DNA from: an uncultured Clostridia bacterium
Lineage (GTDB): Bacteria > Bacillota > Clostridia > Christensenellales > UBA1242
Direction of reading: 5' to 3'
DNA: 32,069 nucleotides
Assembly (NCBI GenBank): GCA_944372335.1
Contig: CALVYQ010000012.1
Span: 1 to 32,069, forward strand
The stretch's first letter is position 1. Every line of letters begins with the position of its first letter. This document shows positions 21,311 to 29,526 of the stretch, piece after piece. The notes below the pieces were generated by a model. The model was not told the DNA's origin, searched no databases, and saw only the letters and a list, made by a program, of their open reading frames with translations. The position numbers and the translations under genes are program-made.

Positions 21311-21392
21311 AAAAAAAGAAAGTGCCACGAGTGATATTTCTATACTCAAATCTGTGGGGACTACAAGGCTAAAGCCGAGTCAAACACTTTCG
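21311..21392 (-). ncRNA. Unidentified small structured RNA with own promoter and terminator
   Basis: Read on the minus strand, RNA starting near 21392 folds compactly. A closing helix P1 GAAAGUG (21391-21385) pairs with CACUUUC (21324-21318) and is followed at once by seven U (21317-21311), so the whole fold acts as the terminator stem. Inside P1 are two arms. P2 is GACU...AGUC (from about 21381) with an inner GGC/GCC capped by UUUA. P3 is CCAC/GUGG enclosing, across a 6-nt asymmetric loop, GAGU-AUA / UAU-ACUC capped by a GAAA tetraloop, with one bulged C. There is no start codon, ribosome-binding site or coding frame. It does not resemble SRP, 6S, tmRNA, RNase P or a riboswitch that I know. 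Confidence 0.65.
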
Positions 21393-21397
21393 CTATT

Positions 21398-21426
21398 ATT
21401 ATATTCTTTTAAAAGATAAAAGTCAA
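21398..21426 (-). promoter_or_regulatory. Strong promoter of the small RNA
   Basis: Minus strand: -35 TTGACT (21426-21421), 17-bp spacer, perfect -10 TATAAT (21403-21398). The expected start, about 21392, is right at the foot of the P1 helix. Confidence 0.75.
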
Positions 21427-21489
21427 TATTTTAAAATAGTTTTTGTTTAGAAAATAGTTATATTATATTGAAAATTTTTTATATAATTA

Positions 21490-21518
21490 TTGATTATATT
21501 GTAGTTTTTTGATATGAT
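21490..21518 (+). promoter_or_regulatory. Promoter of the first YwaF-like gene
   Basis: -35 TTGATT (21490-21495), 17-bp spacer, -10 TATGAT (21513-21518), then AAGGAG (21528-21533) and the ATG at 21540. It is divergent from the small-RNA promoter 64 bp away. Confidence 0.65.
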
Positions 21519-21539
21519 GATAAAATCAAGGAGAAAAGT

Positions 21540-22334
21540 ATGACTTTTTTAGATTGGCTTATGAGTAGCTATCCTAATCCTTCCATACATGGACAGTGGG
21601 GCTTGTTACATATTTTGACACTTGTTGCTTGTATTATAATTATTGTGGCATTTACCTTTCTTTTTCGCTCTAAAAGTGAAAAAACAAGGAAAATTGTGCT
21701 TTGGTGTTTAGTGGCAATCTTGATATTATTTGAAGTAACAAGGCGTGTTATCAACTTTACAAAGACCACAGATTTTTCTTTTCAAAATGTGTTACATATT
21801 CTCTTGCCAAGGCCATGGTGTGCTATTTCTGTTTTTCTTATCATTTTTGCTATGTGCGTCAATAAAAAATTCATGTATAATTTTGTCAGTATAACCGGGC
21901 TTCTTTGTGCCTTAGCCTTTTTCGCTTATCCGGGCGTCGGATTCAATAATCAATATATTTTGTTTGAGAATCTATATTCCATTATGACACATAGCTTAAT
22001 TTTGATTTGCACAATTTTGATGATTACGTTAAAGTTTACAAAATTTGAATTTAAAACGATGTATAAAGAATTGGTCGTTTTGGCCTGCGTGCTAACCTAT
22101 GTACTTTTTGAAATTTATGTTTTAGGTATAGAAAGTGACCCGATGTATTTTATGCCGGGGAATGATATAATGGAAATATTGGGAGTATCTTATCCAAGCT
22201 TTATTGTGCTTTATATCTTGGTGTTTGCTCTCTACTTTTCCTCTTTCTACCTCATTAGCGACAGGAAAAGGAAGAAGAAAAGAAGCGAGGATAATTTTGA
22301 GCAAATTTTATCTATTATAAAAGAAAATATGTAA
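21540..22334 (+). CDS. YwaF-like (TIGR02206-type) multi-pass membrane protein
   Basis: A 264-residue protein with about seven hydrophobic segments (starting near residues 22, 50, 88, 110, 145, 175 and 220) and a Lys/Arg-rich cytoplasmic tail (SDRKRKKKRS, about 239-248). The short extracellular-type segment before helix 1 (GQWGLLHILTL), the long loop with ILLPRPWCAISVFLIIF and the later T-H-S-L-I-L segment match the layout of YwaF-type membrane proteins. In those, an H-x-x-x-L in helix 1 and a L-P-L-H-x-C-S-like loop are typical; here the loop is L-P-R-P-W-C-A. The function of the family is unknown. A second, more divergent copy lies at 29527-30417. Confidence 0.75.
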   Translation: MTFLDWLMSSYPNPSIHGQWGLLHILTLVACIIIIVAFTFLFRSKSEKTRKIVLWCLVAILILFEVTRRVINFTKTTDFSFQNVLHILLPRPWCAISVFLIIFAMCVNKKFMYNFVSITGLLCALAFFAYPGVGFNNQYILFENLYSIMTHSLILICTILMITLKFTKFEFKTMYKELVVLACVLTYVLFEIYVLGIESDPMYFMPGNDIMEILGVSYPSFIVLYILVFALYFSSFYLISDRKRKKKRSEDNFEQILSIIKENM

Positions 22335-22364
22335 ACAAAATTAGAGATATTTTTTTAAATCACT

Positions 22365-22392
22365 TTGATAAATTTTTGTTTTAGTGTAAAAT
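22365..22392 (+). promoter_or_regulatory. Promoter of rsmE
   Basis: -35 TTGATA (22365-22370), 16-bp spacer, -10 TAAAAT (22387-22392), then AGAGGGAAG and the ATG at 22410. Confidence 0.65.
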
Positions 22393-22409
22393 ATTAATGA
22401 GAGGGAAGT

Positions 22410-23114
22410 ATGAGAAGATTTTTTGGAGAAAAAGACGGAGATAAGATTTTAGTTAAAGGTGATGAGTTTAATCATCTTAAAAATGTTTTACGTCTTAAAG
22501 TAGGAGAAGAGATTATTGTAAGTCTTAACACAAAGTATGAGTATGTCTGCGAAATTCTTTCAATGGGCAAAGGTGTTGCGACTTGTAAAATCAATGGAGA
22601 AACAGAATGCTTGAAAAATCCTTGCAAAAACATCGTGCTTTTTCAGGCGGTAGCAAAAAAGGCTAAATTTGAATTTATTGTGCAAAAGGCAACTGAGATT
22701 GGTATTAGTGAAATCGTGCCATTTATGAGCGAGTATTGCATCGCTAAGGTGACAGAAAATAAGGCAGAAAGGCTTTATGATATAGCTCTCAATGCCTGCA
22801 AACAGTGTGAAAGAACAATAATACCAAAAATAGCAGAAACAACTGATGTGGCAGGCGTTATAAATAGATTTAAAGACTTTGATGTTGTGCTTTTTGCAAA
22901 CGAGAGAACCGATGTTGGCGAAAAACTTAATAAGCTTTCTAAATATAAGAACATAGCCATAATTGTCGGCTCAGAGGGCGGATTCTCTCAAAAAGAGAAG
23001 GAAAAATTTATTGAAGCAGGTGCTGTTTCTGTCTCTCTTGGAAAAAGAATATTGAGATGCGAAACTGCCTCTGTTGCTATGATGAGTTTGGTGTCTATTT
23101 TAAGTGATAATTAG
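22410..23114 (+). CDS. rsmE: 16S rRNA m3U1498 methyltransferase
   Basis: RsmE is a SPOUT-class (knotted) methyltransferase that methylates N3 of U1498 in helix 44 of 16S rRNA. The 234-residue product begins MRRFFGE and has a PUA-like N-terminal domain with H-L-x-x-V-L-R-L-K-V-G-E/D (about residues 22-33). Then come V-Q-K-A-T-E-I-G-I-S-E-I-V-P (about 90-103), a helical segment with E-R-T/S-x-I-P-K-I (about 132-139) and the knot region: V-G-S-E-G-G-F (about 188-194), where SAM binds, then L-G-K-R-I-L-R-C/T-E-T-A (about 210-220). It is followed 100 bp downstream by mtaB, the usual Firmicutes order. Confidence 0.95.
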   Translation: MRRFFGEKDGDKILVKGDEFNHLKNVLRLKVGEEIIVSLNTKYEYVCEILSMGKGVATCKINGETECLKNPCKNIVLFQAVAKKAKFEFIVQKATEIGISEIVPFMSEYCIAKVTENKAERLYDIALNACKQCERTIIPKIAETTDVAGVINRFKDFDVVLFANERTDVGEKLNKLSKYKNIAIIVGSEGGFSQKEKEKFIEAGAVSVSLGKRILRCETASVAMMSLVSILSDN

Positions 23115-23213
23115 ATGATTAAGGGATAGGAAAAGTAAAATTTAAAAATTATCCTATAATAATTTAACTTCAAACTTTTCTTTATCTACTAGAAAATATT
23201 TTAAGGATAAAGT

Positions 23214-24449
23214 ATGAAAATAGCGGTTTTAACTTTGGGTTGTAAGGTGAATAAGTATGAGAGCGATGCTCTCATTTTTAAACTGCGAGAAAGAGGCTTT
23301 GAGGCTGTTGATACACTAGAAGAAGCAGACGCATACATCATCAATACCTGTGCGGTAACTAATGAAGCCGAGAGAAAGTCCCGTCAAATGATTGAGCGTT
23401 GTCGAAAGTATAATGAGAGAGCAAAAATATATGTGCTTGGCTGTGCAAGTCAGAATAGGCCGATGCAGTTTGAAGATAAAGGTGTTACATTTATACAGGG
23501 CGTGGCAAACAAACTTAAAATTATTGACCACCTTGAAGATAAGGGAGAGGATATATATAAACTTCCTTTAAAGTATGAAGATGACCTTTACAGTGCTCAA
23601 ACGCTCACACGTGCATTTATCAAAATTCAAGATGGTTGTGATAACTTTTGTACATATTGTATTATTCCATATCTTCGTGGGCGAAGTAGGTCGAGAAGTG
23701 TGGAGAGTGTCATTAGCGAAGTGGAAAAATTGCCGAAAGAAGTCAAAGAGGTAGTGCTTGTTGGTATTGATGTTTCTTCCTATTCATCTGACGACAATTT
23801 GCTTATAGATTTACTTGAAAGATTGGATAAGTTTAACTTTCGCCTTAGGCTCTCTTCGATGGAAGATAATCTTGTGAGTGAAGATTTTGTTAGAAGATTA
23901 AGTAGGTTAAAAAACTTCTGTCCACATTTTCATCTATCTCTTCAAAGTGGTTGCGACAAAGTGCTTAAAAAGATGAATAGAAAATATACTACTGCCGATT
24001 TTAAGCATACGGTTGAACTTATCAGGCGTTATTTTCCGCTTGCCGGCATAACAACCGATGTCATAGTCGGCTTTCCAACAGAGACAGAGGAAGATTTTGA
24101 AGAAACTGTGAAGTTTATCAAAGAAATTAAGTTTTCTGACCTACATATCTTTCCATACTCTAACCGCACAGGCACGGCGGCTTCAAAACTTTATAAGGAT
24201 CTACCAAAGAGCGTGAAAACGAAAAGAGAAAAAGTCTTAGAAGAGATAAAAAAGCGAGATAAACTAGAATTTATCAAAAAGAACGATATTGTCGAAATTT
24301 TGCTTGAAGAAGAGAAAGATGGTGAGTTTTTTGGTTATAGCAAAAATTACATTCGTTGCAAAATAAAGGGCGATTTTAAAGTTGGAGACATTGTTAAAGC
24401 AAAGATCGTTAAGGCGGATATAAACACAACGCTTTGCGAAGAGCAATAA
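23214..24449 (+). CDS. mtaB: tRNA t6A37 methylthiotransferase
   Basis: MtaB converts t6A37 to ms2t6A37 in tRNAs reading ANN codons, using two 4Fe-4S clusters and radical SAM chemistry. The 411-residue product starts with the LGCKVNKYES signature (residues 8-17) that separates MtaB from MiaB and RimO. The UPF0004 cluster ligands are Cys10, Cys46 and Cys77; the radical SAM motif is CDNFCTYC (Cys142, 146, 149). The C-terminal TRAM-like end (about 355-411) is short but present. AAGGA lies before the ATG. A terminator follows about 70 bp downstream. Confidence 0.95.
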   Translation: MKIAVLTLGCKVNKYESDALIFKLRERGFEAVDTLEEADAYIINTCAVTNEAERKSRQMIERCRKYNERAKIYVLGCASQNRPMQFEDKGVTFIQGVANKLKIIDHLEDKGEDIYKLPLKYEDDLYSAQTLTRAFIKIQDGCDNFCTYCIIPYLRGRSRSRSVESVISEVEKLPKEVKEVVLVGIDVSSYSSDDNLLIDLLERLDKFNFRLRLSSMEDNLVSEDFVRRLSRLKNFCPHFHLSLQSGCDKVLKKMNRKYTTADFKHTVELIRRYFPLAGITTDVIVGFPTETEEDFEETVKFIKEIKFSDLHIFPYSNRTGTAASKLYKDLPKSVKTKREKVLEEIKKRDKLEFIKKNDIVEILLEEEKDGEFFGYSKNYIRCKIKGDFKVGDIVKAKIVKADINTTLCEEQ

Positions 24450-24521
24450 AATAAGTTAGGTTATAAACGCTTCAAAAATAACACAATGAATTAAATTTGC
24501 TAAAATAAGACAAAATTAGAG

Positions 24522-24549
24522 AAGATAATCGCTTGATTATCTTTTTTTT
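24522..24549 (+). terminator. Terminator of the rsmE-mtaB unit
   Basis: A 9-bp perfect stem AAGATAATC (24522-24530) / GATTATCTT (24535-24543), loop GCTT, then a T-run to 24549. A perfect TATAAT at 24565-24570 just downstream may be the minD -10; the matching -35 region lies in this T-run and is poor. Confidence 0.85.
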
Positions 24550-24589
24550 AAGTTTCTAAAGATTTATAATCGTTGAAGAGGTGGTGAAT

Positions 24590-25381
24590 TTGGCAAGAAA
24601 GATTGTTATAACAAGCGGTAAAGGCGGTGTTGGAAAGACAACGGTATGTGCAAACTTAGGCGTGTATTTATCTAGGCTTGGCTTTCGTGTTGCTATGCTT
24701 GATGTTGATATAGGGCTTAACAACCTTGATGTTGTTATGGGTATGGAAAAACAGGTGATTTTCGACATTACCGATGTTGTCAGTGGAAAGTGTAGGGTCA
24801 GGCAAGCACTTGTGCAGGACTATAACTATCCTTCACTCTATCTTTTGCCGTCCTCGCATTCTTATGCATCAAGCAAGATTACCGGCGAGCATATTAAAAA
24901 CATCACAGACATCATCGACCACTCTTTTGACTATATCCTTCTTGACTGCCCAGCAGGAGTGGAGGCGGGCTTTCATAGAGCGGTCTATCCTGCAAATGAG
25001 GCAATCGTTGTTGTCACTCCGCACATATCAAGTTTGCGAGATGCCGACAAAGTTGTGTCTATTCTTTCAAAATACCAAATTGAAACCAAATATCTTGTTA
25101 TAAACAGAATGAGAGGAGATTTACTTTTAAATGGTGATATGCTCAATATTGAAAGTATTGTAAAAGCTATGGGTATTCCGCTTGTCGGTGTCATTCCAGA
25201 GGATGACGATGTTGGCAAGATGTCGTCAGACGGGCGAATACTCACCGACTGCGAAAGTGCAAGAGCATTTACGCTTCTTGCTGAGAACATTCACAATGGC
25301 AGTAAGAAAATCTTTGACTGCACCTATAAATATCGTGGAATTTTAGGCTTCTTTAAAAGAAATATTAAAAAACACGTCTAG
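24590..25381 (+). CDS. minD: Septum site-determining ATPase MinD
   Basis: MinD is a membrane-cycling ParA-type ATPase that, with MinC and a topological factor, blocks division away from midcell. I favour TTG 24590, 7 bp after GAGGTG (24577-24582), giving MARKIVITSGKGGVGKTT, the normal MinD start; GTG 24581 is the longer alternative. The 263-residue product has the deviant Walker A KGGVGKT (residues 11-17), DVDIGLNNLD (about 41-50), the LLDCPAG Walker B (about 115-121) and V-T-x-P-x-x-S-x-R-D-A-D (about 143-154). It ends in an amphipathic basic/aromatic tail (GFFKRNIKKHV) of the membrane-targeting type. minE follows 9 bp later. No minC is present, although it commonly precedes minD. Confidence 0.95.
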   Translation: MARKIVITSGKGGVGKTTVCANLGVYLSRLGFRVAMLDVDIGLNNLDVVMGMEKQVIFDITDVVSGKCRVRQALVQDYNYPSLYLLPSSHSYASSKITGEHIKNITDIIDHSFDYILLDCPAGVEAGFHRAVYPANEAIVVVTPHISSLRDADKVVSILSKYQIETKYLVINRMRGDLLLNGDMLNIESIVKAMGIPLVGVIPEDDDVGKMSSDGRILTDCESARAFTLLAENIHNGSKKIFDCTYKYRGILGFFKRNIKKHV

Positions 25382-25390
25382 GAGGAGGAT

Positions 25391-25612
25391 ATGTCACTTT
25401 TAAGACTTGATGAAATTTTGGTGAATGATAAGTTTGAAAATATTGCTAAGATTGCAAGCCTTCTTGAAAAAGAGGTAACAAAAGTTGCAAAAAACTATCT
25501 AATATTTAGAGATGATGCAGTTGTACGCTATCGAAAGGAGGGTGATAAGTTTATCTTTAATGTTGAACTTACTGTAGAAAGAGTGAAGCCTTTTGGAAAA
25601 ATAATAGGCTGA
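25391..25612 (+). CDS. minE: Cell division topological specificity factor MinE (divergent)
   Basis: MinE stimulates MinD ATPase and drives pole-to-pole oscillation. The 73-residue product fits by position (9 bp behind minD, with AGGAGGAGG between) and layout. A RLDEILVNDKF start matches the R-L-x-x-V/I-L-x-x-D-R anti-MinCD region. It is followed by L-E-K-E-V-T-K-V-A-K-N-Y-L-I-F (about residues 27-41; the family has L-x-x-E-I-L-x-V-I-x-K-Y-V), then a short beta-strand pair ending VELTVER. The key Arg after the Asp is replaced by Lys. It is somewhat shorter than usual (80-90) and clearly divergent. Confidence 0.75.
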   Translation: MSLLRLDEILVNDKFENIAKIASLLEKEVTKVAKNYLIFRDDAVVRYRKEGDKFIFNVELTVERVKPFGKIIG

Positions 25613-25635
25613 TTTTATTTTTTTTCCTAATTTTA

Positions 25636-25664
25636 TTGCATATTAATACTAACCATGCTACAAT
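25636..25664 (+). promoter_or_regulatory. Extended -10 promoter of the XRE-membrane gene
   Basis: TTGCAT (25636-25641), 17-bp spacer ending TGC, -10 TACAAT (25659-25664), giving the extended TGnTACAAT box. AAGGAG follows at 25671-25676. Confidence 0.6.
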
Positions 25665-25687
25665 TTCATTAAGGAGTAAATGTAGTA

Positions 25688-26836
25688 ATGGAGAGCAGGA
25701 TTTTAGAGTTAAGAATAAGGCAAAAGATGAGCGTGGAGGAAGTGTCGCAAATTGTTGATATTCCTATTGAAAGAATTAGAGAGATAGAGAATAACAACGC
25801 AACATTAACAAATATGGAAATCAAAAAATTTTCTATATTGTTTAATGTGCAAGCTGATGAGCTTTATAAAAAGAAAACAGAGGATGAAGCTTTTAAATTT
25901 GAAGAAATCAAAGTAGAAGATAATGATAAAATAGAAAAAATAGAGAAAACAGAAAAAATCAAAGAGAGAAAAACATTCTTTAATCGTCCGCTACTTATTG
26001 TTCCGCCTATTTTAATGGCTCTATTGTTTCTTTTCATGGCACTGCCTTGCTATGGAGGAGATGTAGATTTCGGCTTTACCGAGGCAAGCTATTCTTTTAG
26101 TATCTTTGACTTGATGTTAACAAATGTCGATGGAAATTTTCTTGATGATGGGCTAGCTGCAATTGGCATAATTATGATAATTTTAAACAGCTTATCTATC
26201 ATCTATTTTATTTGCTCCATAGTTGTTGGAAAAGAAACTTTAAAGAAATTAGAGAAATATAATGTCGCAGTATTAGGACTTTCTGGTGTTATTAACTTAG
26301 CTTTTGCTATAAGCACAATAGTCATAATTGGCGGAACAGAGGCATTGATTTTCTGTGGTATCATGAGTTACTTTATCTGGTTTGCTTATTCTTTTTATGC
26401 AGTGGTTGTGTCGCTTATAGGACTGCATAATATTACGAAATCATCTGGTGAGATAAAGAAGAACAATATTAAAGACGGATTTATAACAAAATCAAGATAT
26501 GGTCTATTATTTACTATTTTTCCTCTTATTATAGAATCAGTTTTATTAGCTGTTATATCTCTTCTTGGCGAGATTTTCATCTTCTTTGTGCTAAATTTGG
26601 CGGTTTTAGCGTTGGCATTTATCTTTTATATGGTTATTATCTTTGTGAAAGAAAAAACAAGAGCAAAACTACGAATTGCCTTTGACGTGGTAAATGGGGC
26701 GGTTATTCTTTTTAATCTTATATGGTTAATTTGCGCAATTCCGCCAGTGCTAGAAGAGATATTTGTGATGACAGCTATAAACATCATTATATTCAGTTTA
26801 TATTATCTTCTTCATATTACTAAAAAGCAAACTTGA
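25688..26836 (+). CDS. XRE-family helix-turn-helix protein with C-terminal membrane domain
   Basis: The 382-residue protein has an N-terminal HTH of the Cro/CI type (about residues 4-62: L-R-x-x-x-x-M-S-V-E-E-V-S-Q-I-V-D-I-P-x-x-R-I-R-E-I-E-N) and a Lys/Glu-rich linker (about 65-98, with repeats of K-I-E-K). After that come about seven hydrophobic segments from residue 102 on (first: LLIVPPILMALLFLFMALPC). DNA-binding domains tethered to polytopic membrane domains may sense membrane or envelope state, but no ligand domain is recognised. The start ATG 25688 is 11 bp from AAGGAG; an ATG at 25680, closer to it, is followed directly by TAG. It stands alone between minE and rpsO with its own promoter. 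Confidence 0.75.
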   Translation: MESRILELRIRQKMSVEEVSQIVDIPIERIREIENNNATLTNMEIKKFSILFNVQADELYKKKTEDEAFKFEEIKVEDNDKIEKIEKTEKIKERKTFFNRPLLIVPPILMALLFLFMALPCYGGDVDFGFTEASYSFSIFDLMLTNVDGNFLDDGLAAIGIIMIILNSLSIIYFICSIVVGKETLKKLEKYNVAVLGLSGVINLAFAISTIVIIGGTEALIFCGIMSYFIWFAYSFYAVVVSLIGLHNITKSSGEIKKNNIKDGFITKSRYGLLFTIFPLIIESVLLAVISLLGEIFIFFVLNLAVLALAFIFYMVIIFVKEKTRAKLRIAFDVVNGAVILFNLIWLICAIPPVLEEIFVMTAINIIIFSLYYLLHITKKQT

Positions 26837-26890
26837 TAAGGCTATTTTCAGTTAGCTTTCTATAAGGTTAAAGAAATTTGTAAAAAATTC

Positions 26891-26919
26891 TTTACTTTTT
26901 TAAAACTATATGTTATAAT
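26891..26919 (+). promoter_or_regulatory. Extended -10 promoter of rpsO-pnp
   Basis: -35 TTTACT (26891-26896), 17-bp spacer ending TGT, -10 TATAAT (26914-26919), a full TGnTATAAT extended element. The start is expected near 26926. Confidence 0.75.
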
Positions 26920-26925
26920 CTTTTT

Positions 26926-27010
26926 GTCGATTGATGCGATGCACAGTTTACGGGAGTCCTTCGACCCAAAACTATGTGTTTGCAGATAAGTTTAAAAATG
27001 GAGGTTAATA
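26926..27010 (+). promoter_or_regulatory. Structured 5' leader of rpsO, candidate S15 autoregulatory element
   Basis: The 85-nt leader can fold a hairpin: CACAGTTT (26942-26949) pairs with AAAC (26969-26972) and TGTG (26975-26978), with a TA bulge and an 18-nt apical region containing GGG (26952-26954) and CCC (26965-26967). The first bases GTCGA (26926-26930) are complementary to TCGAC (26961-26965) in that apical region, so a pseudoknot is possible; local GTC-CTTC-GAC is an alternative. GGAGGT (27000-27005) follows. S15 is known to repress its own mRNA through structured leaders that differ between bacterial groups. Confidence 0.55.
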
Positions 27011-27280
27011 ATGGAAAAGCAAGTTAAAAGCGAAATCATTGCAAAATTTAAGCAATCAGAAAATGACACCGGTTCCGTTCAAGTTCAAGTTGCACTCTTA
27101 ACAAACAGAATTAATCATTTAACTGAGCACCTTAAAAAGAACCCAAAAGACAATCATTCAAGACGTGGTCTTCTTCAAATGGTTGGTAAAAGAAAGGGTT
27201 TCTTGCAATATTTAAAGGATAGAGATATCGAAGCTTACAGACAGCTTATCAAAGAACTTAATATAAGAGAAGTTAAATAG
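27011..27280 (+). CDS. rpsO: 30S ribosomal protein S15
   Basis: S15 is an early-binding 16S rRNA protein at the three-way junction of helices 20-22 and contacts 23S rRNA in bridge B4. The 89-residue length is standard. Motifs: G-S-V/P-x-V-Q-V-A-L-L-T-x-R-I-N-x-L-T-E-H-L-K (residues 21-41), [18 protein letters not shown]-x-Y-L (about 49-68). It starts after GGAGGT and is followed by a terminator and pnp, the widely conserved order. Confidence 0.97.
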   Translation: MEKQVKSEIIAKFKQSENDTGSVQVQVALLTNRINHLTEHLKKNPKDNHSRRGLLQMVGKRKGFLQYLKDRDIEAYRQLIKELNIREVK

Positions 27281-27285
27281 TTAAA

Positions 27286-27325
27286 GAAAGGGGGAGGTAT
27301 TGCTTTTTTGCTCCCCTTTTTTGTT
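27286..27325 (+). terminator. Terminator/attenuator between rpsO and pnp
   Basis: GGGGAG (27291-27296) pairs with CTCCCC (27311-27316); A-rich bases before and T after extend the stem, and TTTTTT follows. The stem may both lower pnp expression and serve as the RNase processing site known for rpsO-pnp transcripts. Confidence 0.75.
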
Positions 27326-27343
27326 ATTTTAAAGGAGTTTATT

Positions 27344-29443
27344 ATGCAAACAGAATTATCAAAAAAATTTAAACTTGACATTGCCGGTAAAGAGGTTGTG
27401 TTTGAAACAGGGGCTCTTTGTATGCAATCCAACGGCTCTTGCCTAGTTCGTTCGGGAGATACTGTTATTATGGTCAATGTGACTATGAGTGAAGAGCCAA
27501 AGCCGGGAATTGATTTCTTTCCACTTTCTGTGGAATATCAAGAGAAGATGTATTCAGTTGGAAAGATTCCAGGTGGCTTTAAAAAGAGAGAGGGGCGTCC
27601 TTCTGACAAGGCAATCCTTGTTTCTCGTCTCATCGACCGTCCACTTCGTCCACTCTTTCCAAAAGGCTTTTTCAACGATGTAGTCGTTGTGGCAACCGCT
27701 CTTTCCATTGACCCTGATGTCAGCCCTGAGCCTCTTGCTATGCTAGGTTCTTCTTTTGCTCTTTCTGTCAGCGACATTCCTTTCCAAGGCCCAACCGGTT
27801 CGGTGCTTGTTGGACTAGTAGATGGTAAATTTATCGTCAACCCAAATCAAGAAGAGAGAGAAAAGAGTGACTTACACCTAACCGTTTCTGGAACAGAAGA
27901 GGCTGTTCTTATGGTGGAGGCTGGTGCAAACGAAGTGCCAGAGGAGACAATCTTAGATGCCATTATGTTTGCTCACGAAGAGATAAAGAAGATTGTTAGA
28001 TTTATTAAGAAGGTAAAGGCAGAGATAGGCAAGCCTGTCAATGAAAAAATCTCTTACTATGTTGTTCCAGAGGAGATTGGTAGAGATGTTCGCAAATATG
28101 CTGATAAACTTTTAGACGAAGCACTTGACACCTTTGATAGACACGAGCGTCAAAAAAGACAAGACGAAGTTAAAGAAAAAGTGCTTGAACATTTTGCTGA
28201 AGCTTATCCTGAAAAAGAGCGTGAGATTGGCGATGTGCTTTACAAGATGACCAAAGAAAAGGTGCGTGCTAAAATTTTGGATAAGGGCATTCGTCCAGAC
28301 GGCAGAACTTTGGAGCAAATTCGTCCTATCTGGTGCGAAGTTGGTGTGCTTCCAAGAGTGCATGGCAGTGCGGTGTTCACTCGTGGCGAGACGCAGGTGC
28401 TTTCAGCTTTGACACTTGGCACTGTTAGTGATGTTCAACAACTTGACGGCTTAGACGATGAAGAGGTAAATCGCTATGTTCACCACTACAATATGCCACC
28501 TTACGCTACCGGCGAAGCAAAGATGATTAAGGGGACAGGTAGGCGTGAGATAGGTCACGGTGCTCTTGCAGAGCGTGCCTTAGAGCCTGTTATACCTAAA
28601 GAAGATGTCTTTCCTTATGCACTTAGAATTGTAAGTGAAGTGCTTTCTTCAAATGGTTCATCATCTATGGCAAGTGTGTGCGGTTCAACGCTTGCTCTTA
28701 TGGACGGCGGTGTGCCAATATCTGCTCCTGTTGCCGGAATTGCTATGGGACTCATTAAAGATGAAAACTCAAAGAAGGTGGCAGTGTTATCCGACATTCA
28801 AGGCCTAGAGGACTTTTTAGGTGATATGGACTTCAAGGTTACAGGAACTAGTAAGGGTGTAACTGCCATTCAAATGGATATCAAGATTCACGGCATAGAC
28901 AAGCCAATTCTTCTTGAAGCGTTAACCCGTGCAAGAATTGGCAGAATGTATATTATGGACAAACTTCTTGCTTGTATCAGTGAGCCAAGAAAGAGCATTT
29001 CAAAATACGCTCCAAAGATTATCACCTTTGAAATCGATCCTGAAAAGATTAAAGATGTCATCGGTTCTGGCGGAAAGACAATCAACAAGATTATCGCAGA
29101 AACAGGCGTAAAGATTGATATTGAAGATGATGGAAGCGTGTTTATCGCCTCTGTTGATGAGGAGATGAATGAAAAGGCCAAGAAAATTATCCTTTCTATC
29201 GTTGAAGATATTGAAGTTGGTGATGTCTATGACGGCAAAGTTGCAAGAATAACCACTTTTGGTGCGTTTGTTGATTTAGGTATGGGCAAAGAGGGTATGA
29301 TTCACATTTCAAAGCTCTCCTCAAAACGGGTTAATAAAGTTGAAGATGTTGTTAAAGTTGGTGATGCTGTTGAAGTTGAAGTTATAAAGATTGACGAAAA
29401 GGGTAGAATTGACCTAAAACGACTTGAAAAAAAAGAAGATTAA
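27344..29443 (+). CDS. pnp: Polyribonucleotide nucleotidyltransferase
   Basis: PNPase is a trimeric 3'-5' phosphorolytic exoribonuclease of RNA turnover. The start ATG 27344 follows AAAGGAG (27331-27337); a farther TTG at 27308 lies in the terminator. The 699-residue product has two RNase PH-like cores. The first (about residues 1-220) includes the [21 protein letters not shown]-type segment with F-K-K-R-E-G-R-P-S; the second (about 300-530) has the catalytic [16 protein letters not shown] region (about 482-497) with its conserved Asp residues. A KH domain follows (about 555-610, I-G-S-G-G-K-T/M-I), then an S1 domain (about 620-690, [12 protein letters not shown]). All parts are intact. Confidence 0.97.
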   Translation: MQTELSKKFKLDIAGKEVVFETGALCMQSNGSCLVRSGDTVIMVNVTMSEEPKPGIDFFPLSVEYQEKMYSVGKIPGGFKKREGRPSDKAILVSRLIDRPLRPLFPKGFFNDVVVVATALSIDPDVSPEPLAMLGSSFALSVSDIPFQGPTGSVLVGLVDGKFIVNPNQEEREKSDLHLTVSGTEEAVLMVEAGANEVPEETILDAIMFAHEEIKKIVRFIKKVKAEIGKPVNEKISYYVVPEEIGRDVRKYADKLLDEALDTFDRHERQKRQDEVKEKVLEHFAEAYPEKEREIGDVLYKMTKEKVRAKILDKGIRPDGRTLEQIRPIWCEVGVLPRVHGSAVFTRGETQVLSALTLGTVSDVQQLDGLDDEEVNRYVHHYNMPPYATGEAKMIKGTGRREIGHGALAERALEPVIPKEDVFPYALRIVSEVLSSNGSSSMASVCGSTLALMDGGVPISAPVAGIAMGLIKDENSKKVAVLSDIQGLEDFLGDMDFKVTGTSKGVTAIQMDIKIHGIDKPILLEALTRARIGRMYIMDKLLACISEPRKSISKYAPKIITFEIDPEKIKDVIGSGGKTINKIIAETGVKIDIEDDGSVFIASVDEEMNEKAKKIILSIVEDIEVGDVYDGKVARITTFGAFVDLGMGKEGMIHISKLSSKRVNKVEDVVKVGDAVEVEVIKIDEKGRIDLKRLEKKED

Positions 29444-29526
29444 TAAAAAAGTATATATGATTTAGTTTTATTAAACTTAAATCTTTATAAAATCAAAAAT
29501 ATTAATTTGTTATAAGGAGGTTTGAA

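Noticed and set aside
21318-21391. Plus-strand reading of the structured RNA as a riboswitch for the YwaF-like gene
   Set aside because: The T-run and the near-consensus promoter are on the minus strand, and the YwaF-like gene has its own promoter downstream (21490-21518).
21311-21392. CRISPR repeat or tracrRNA
   Set aside because: There is a single copy, with no repeat-spacer array and no cas gene in the window.
24774-25103. Open frame inside minD in another frame
   Set aside because: It is a shadow of the conserved minD coding sequence, without a ribosome-binding site.
29459-29483. Terminator directly after pnp (GATTTAGTTT / AAACTTAAATC)
   Set aside because: It is an AT-only stem with a bulge and only a short T-run; possible but not supported enough.
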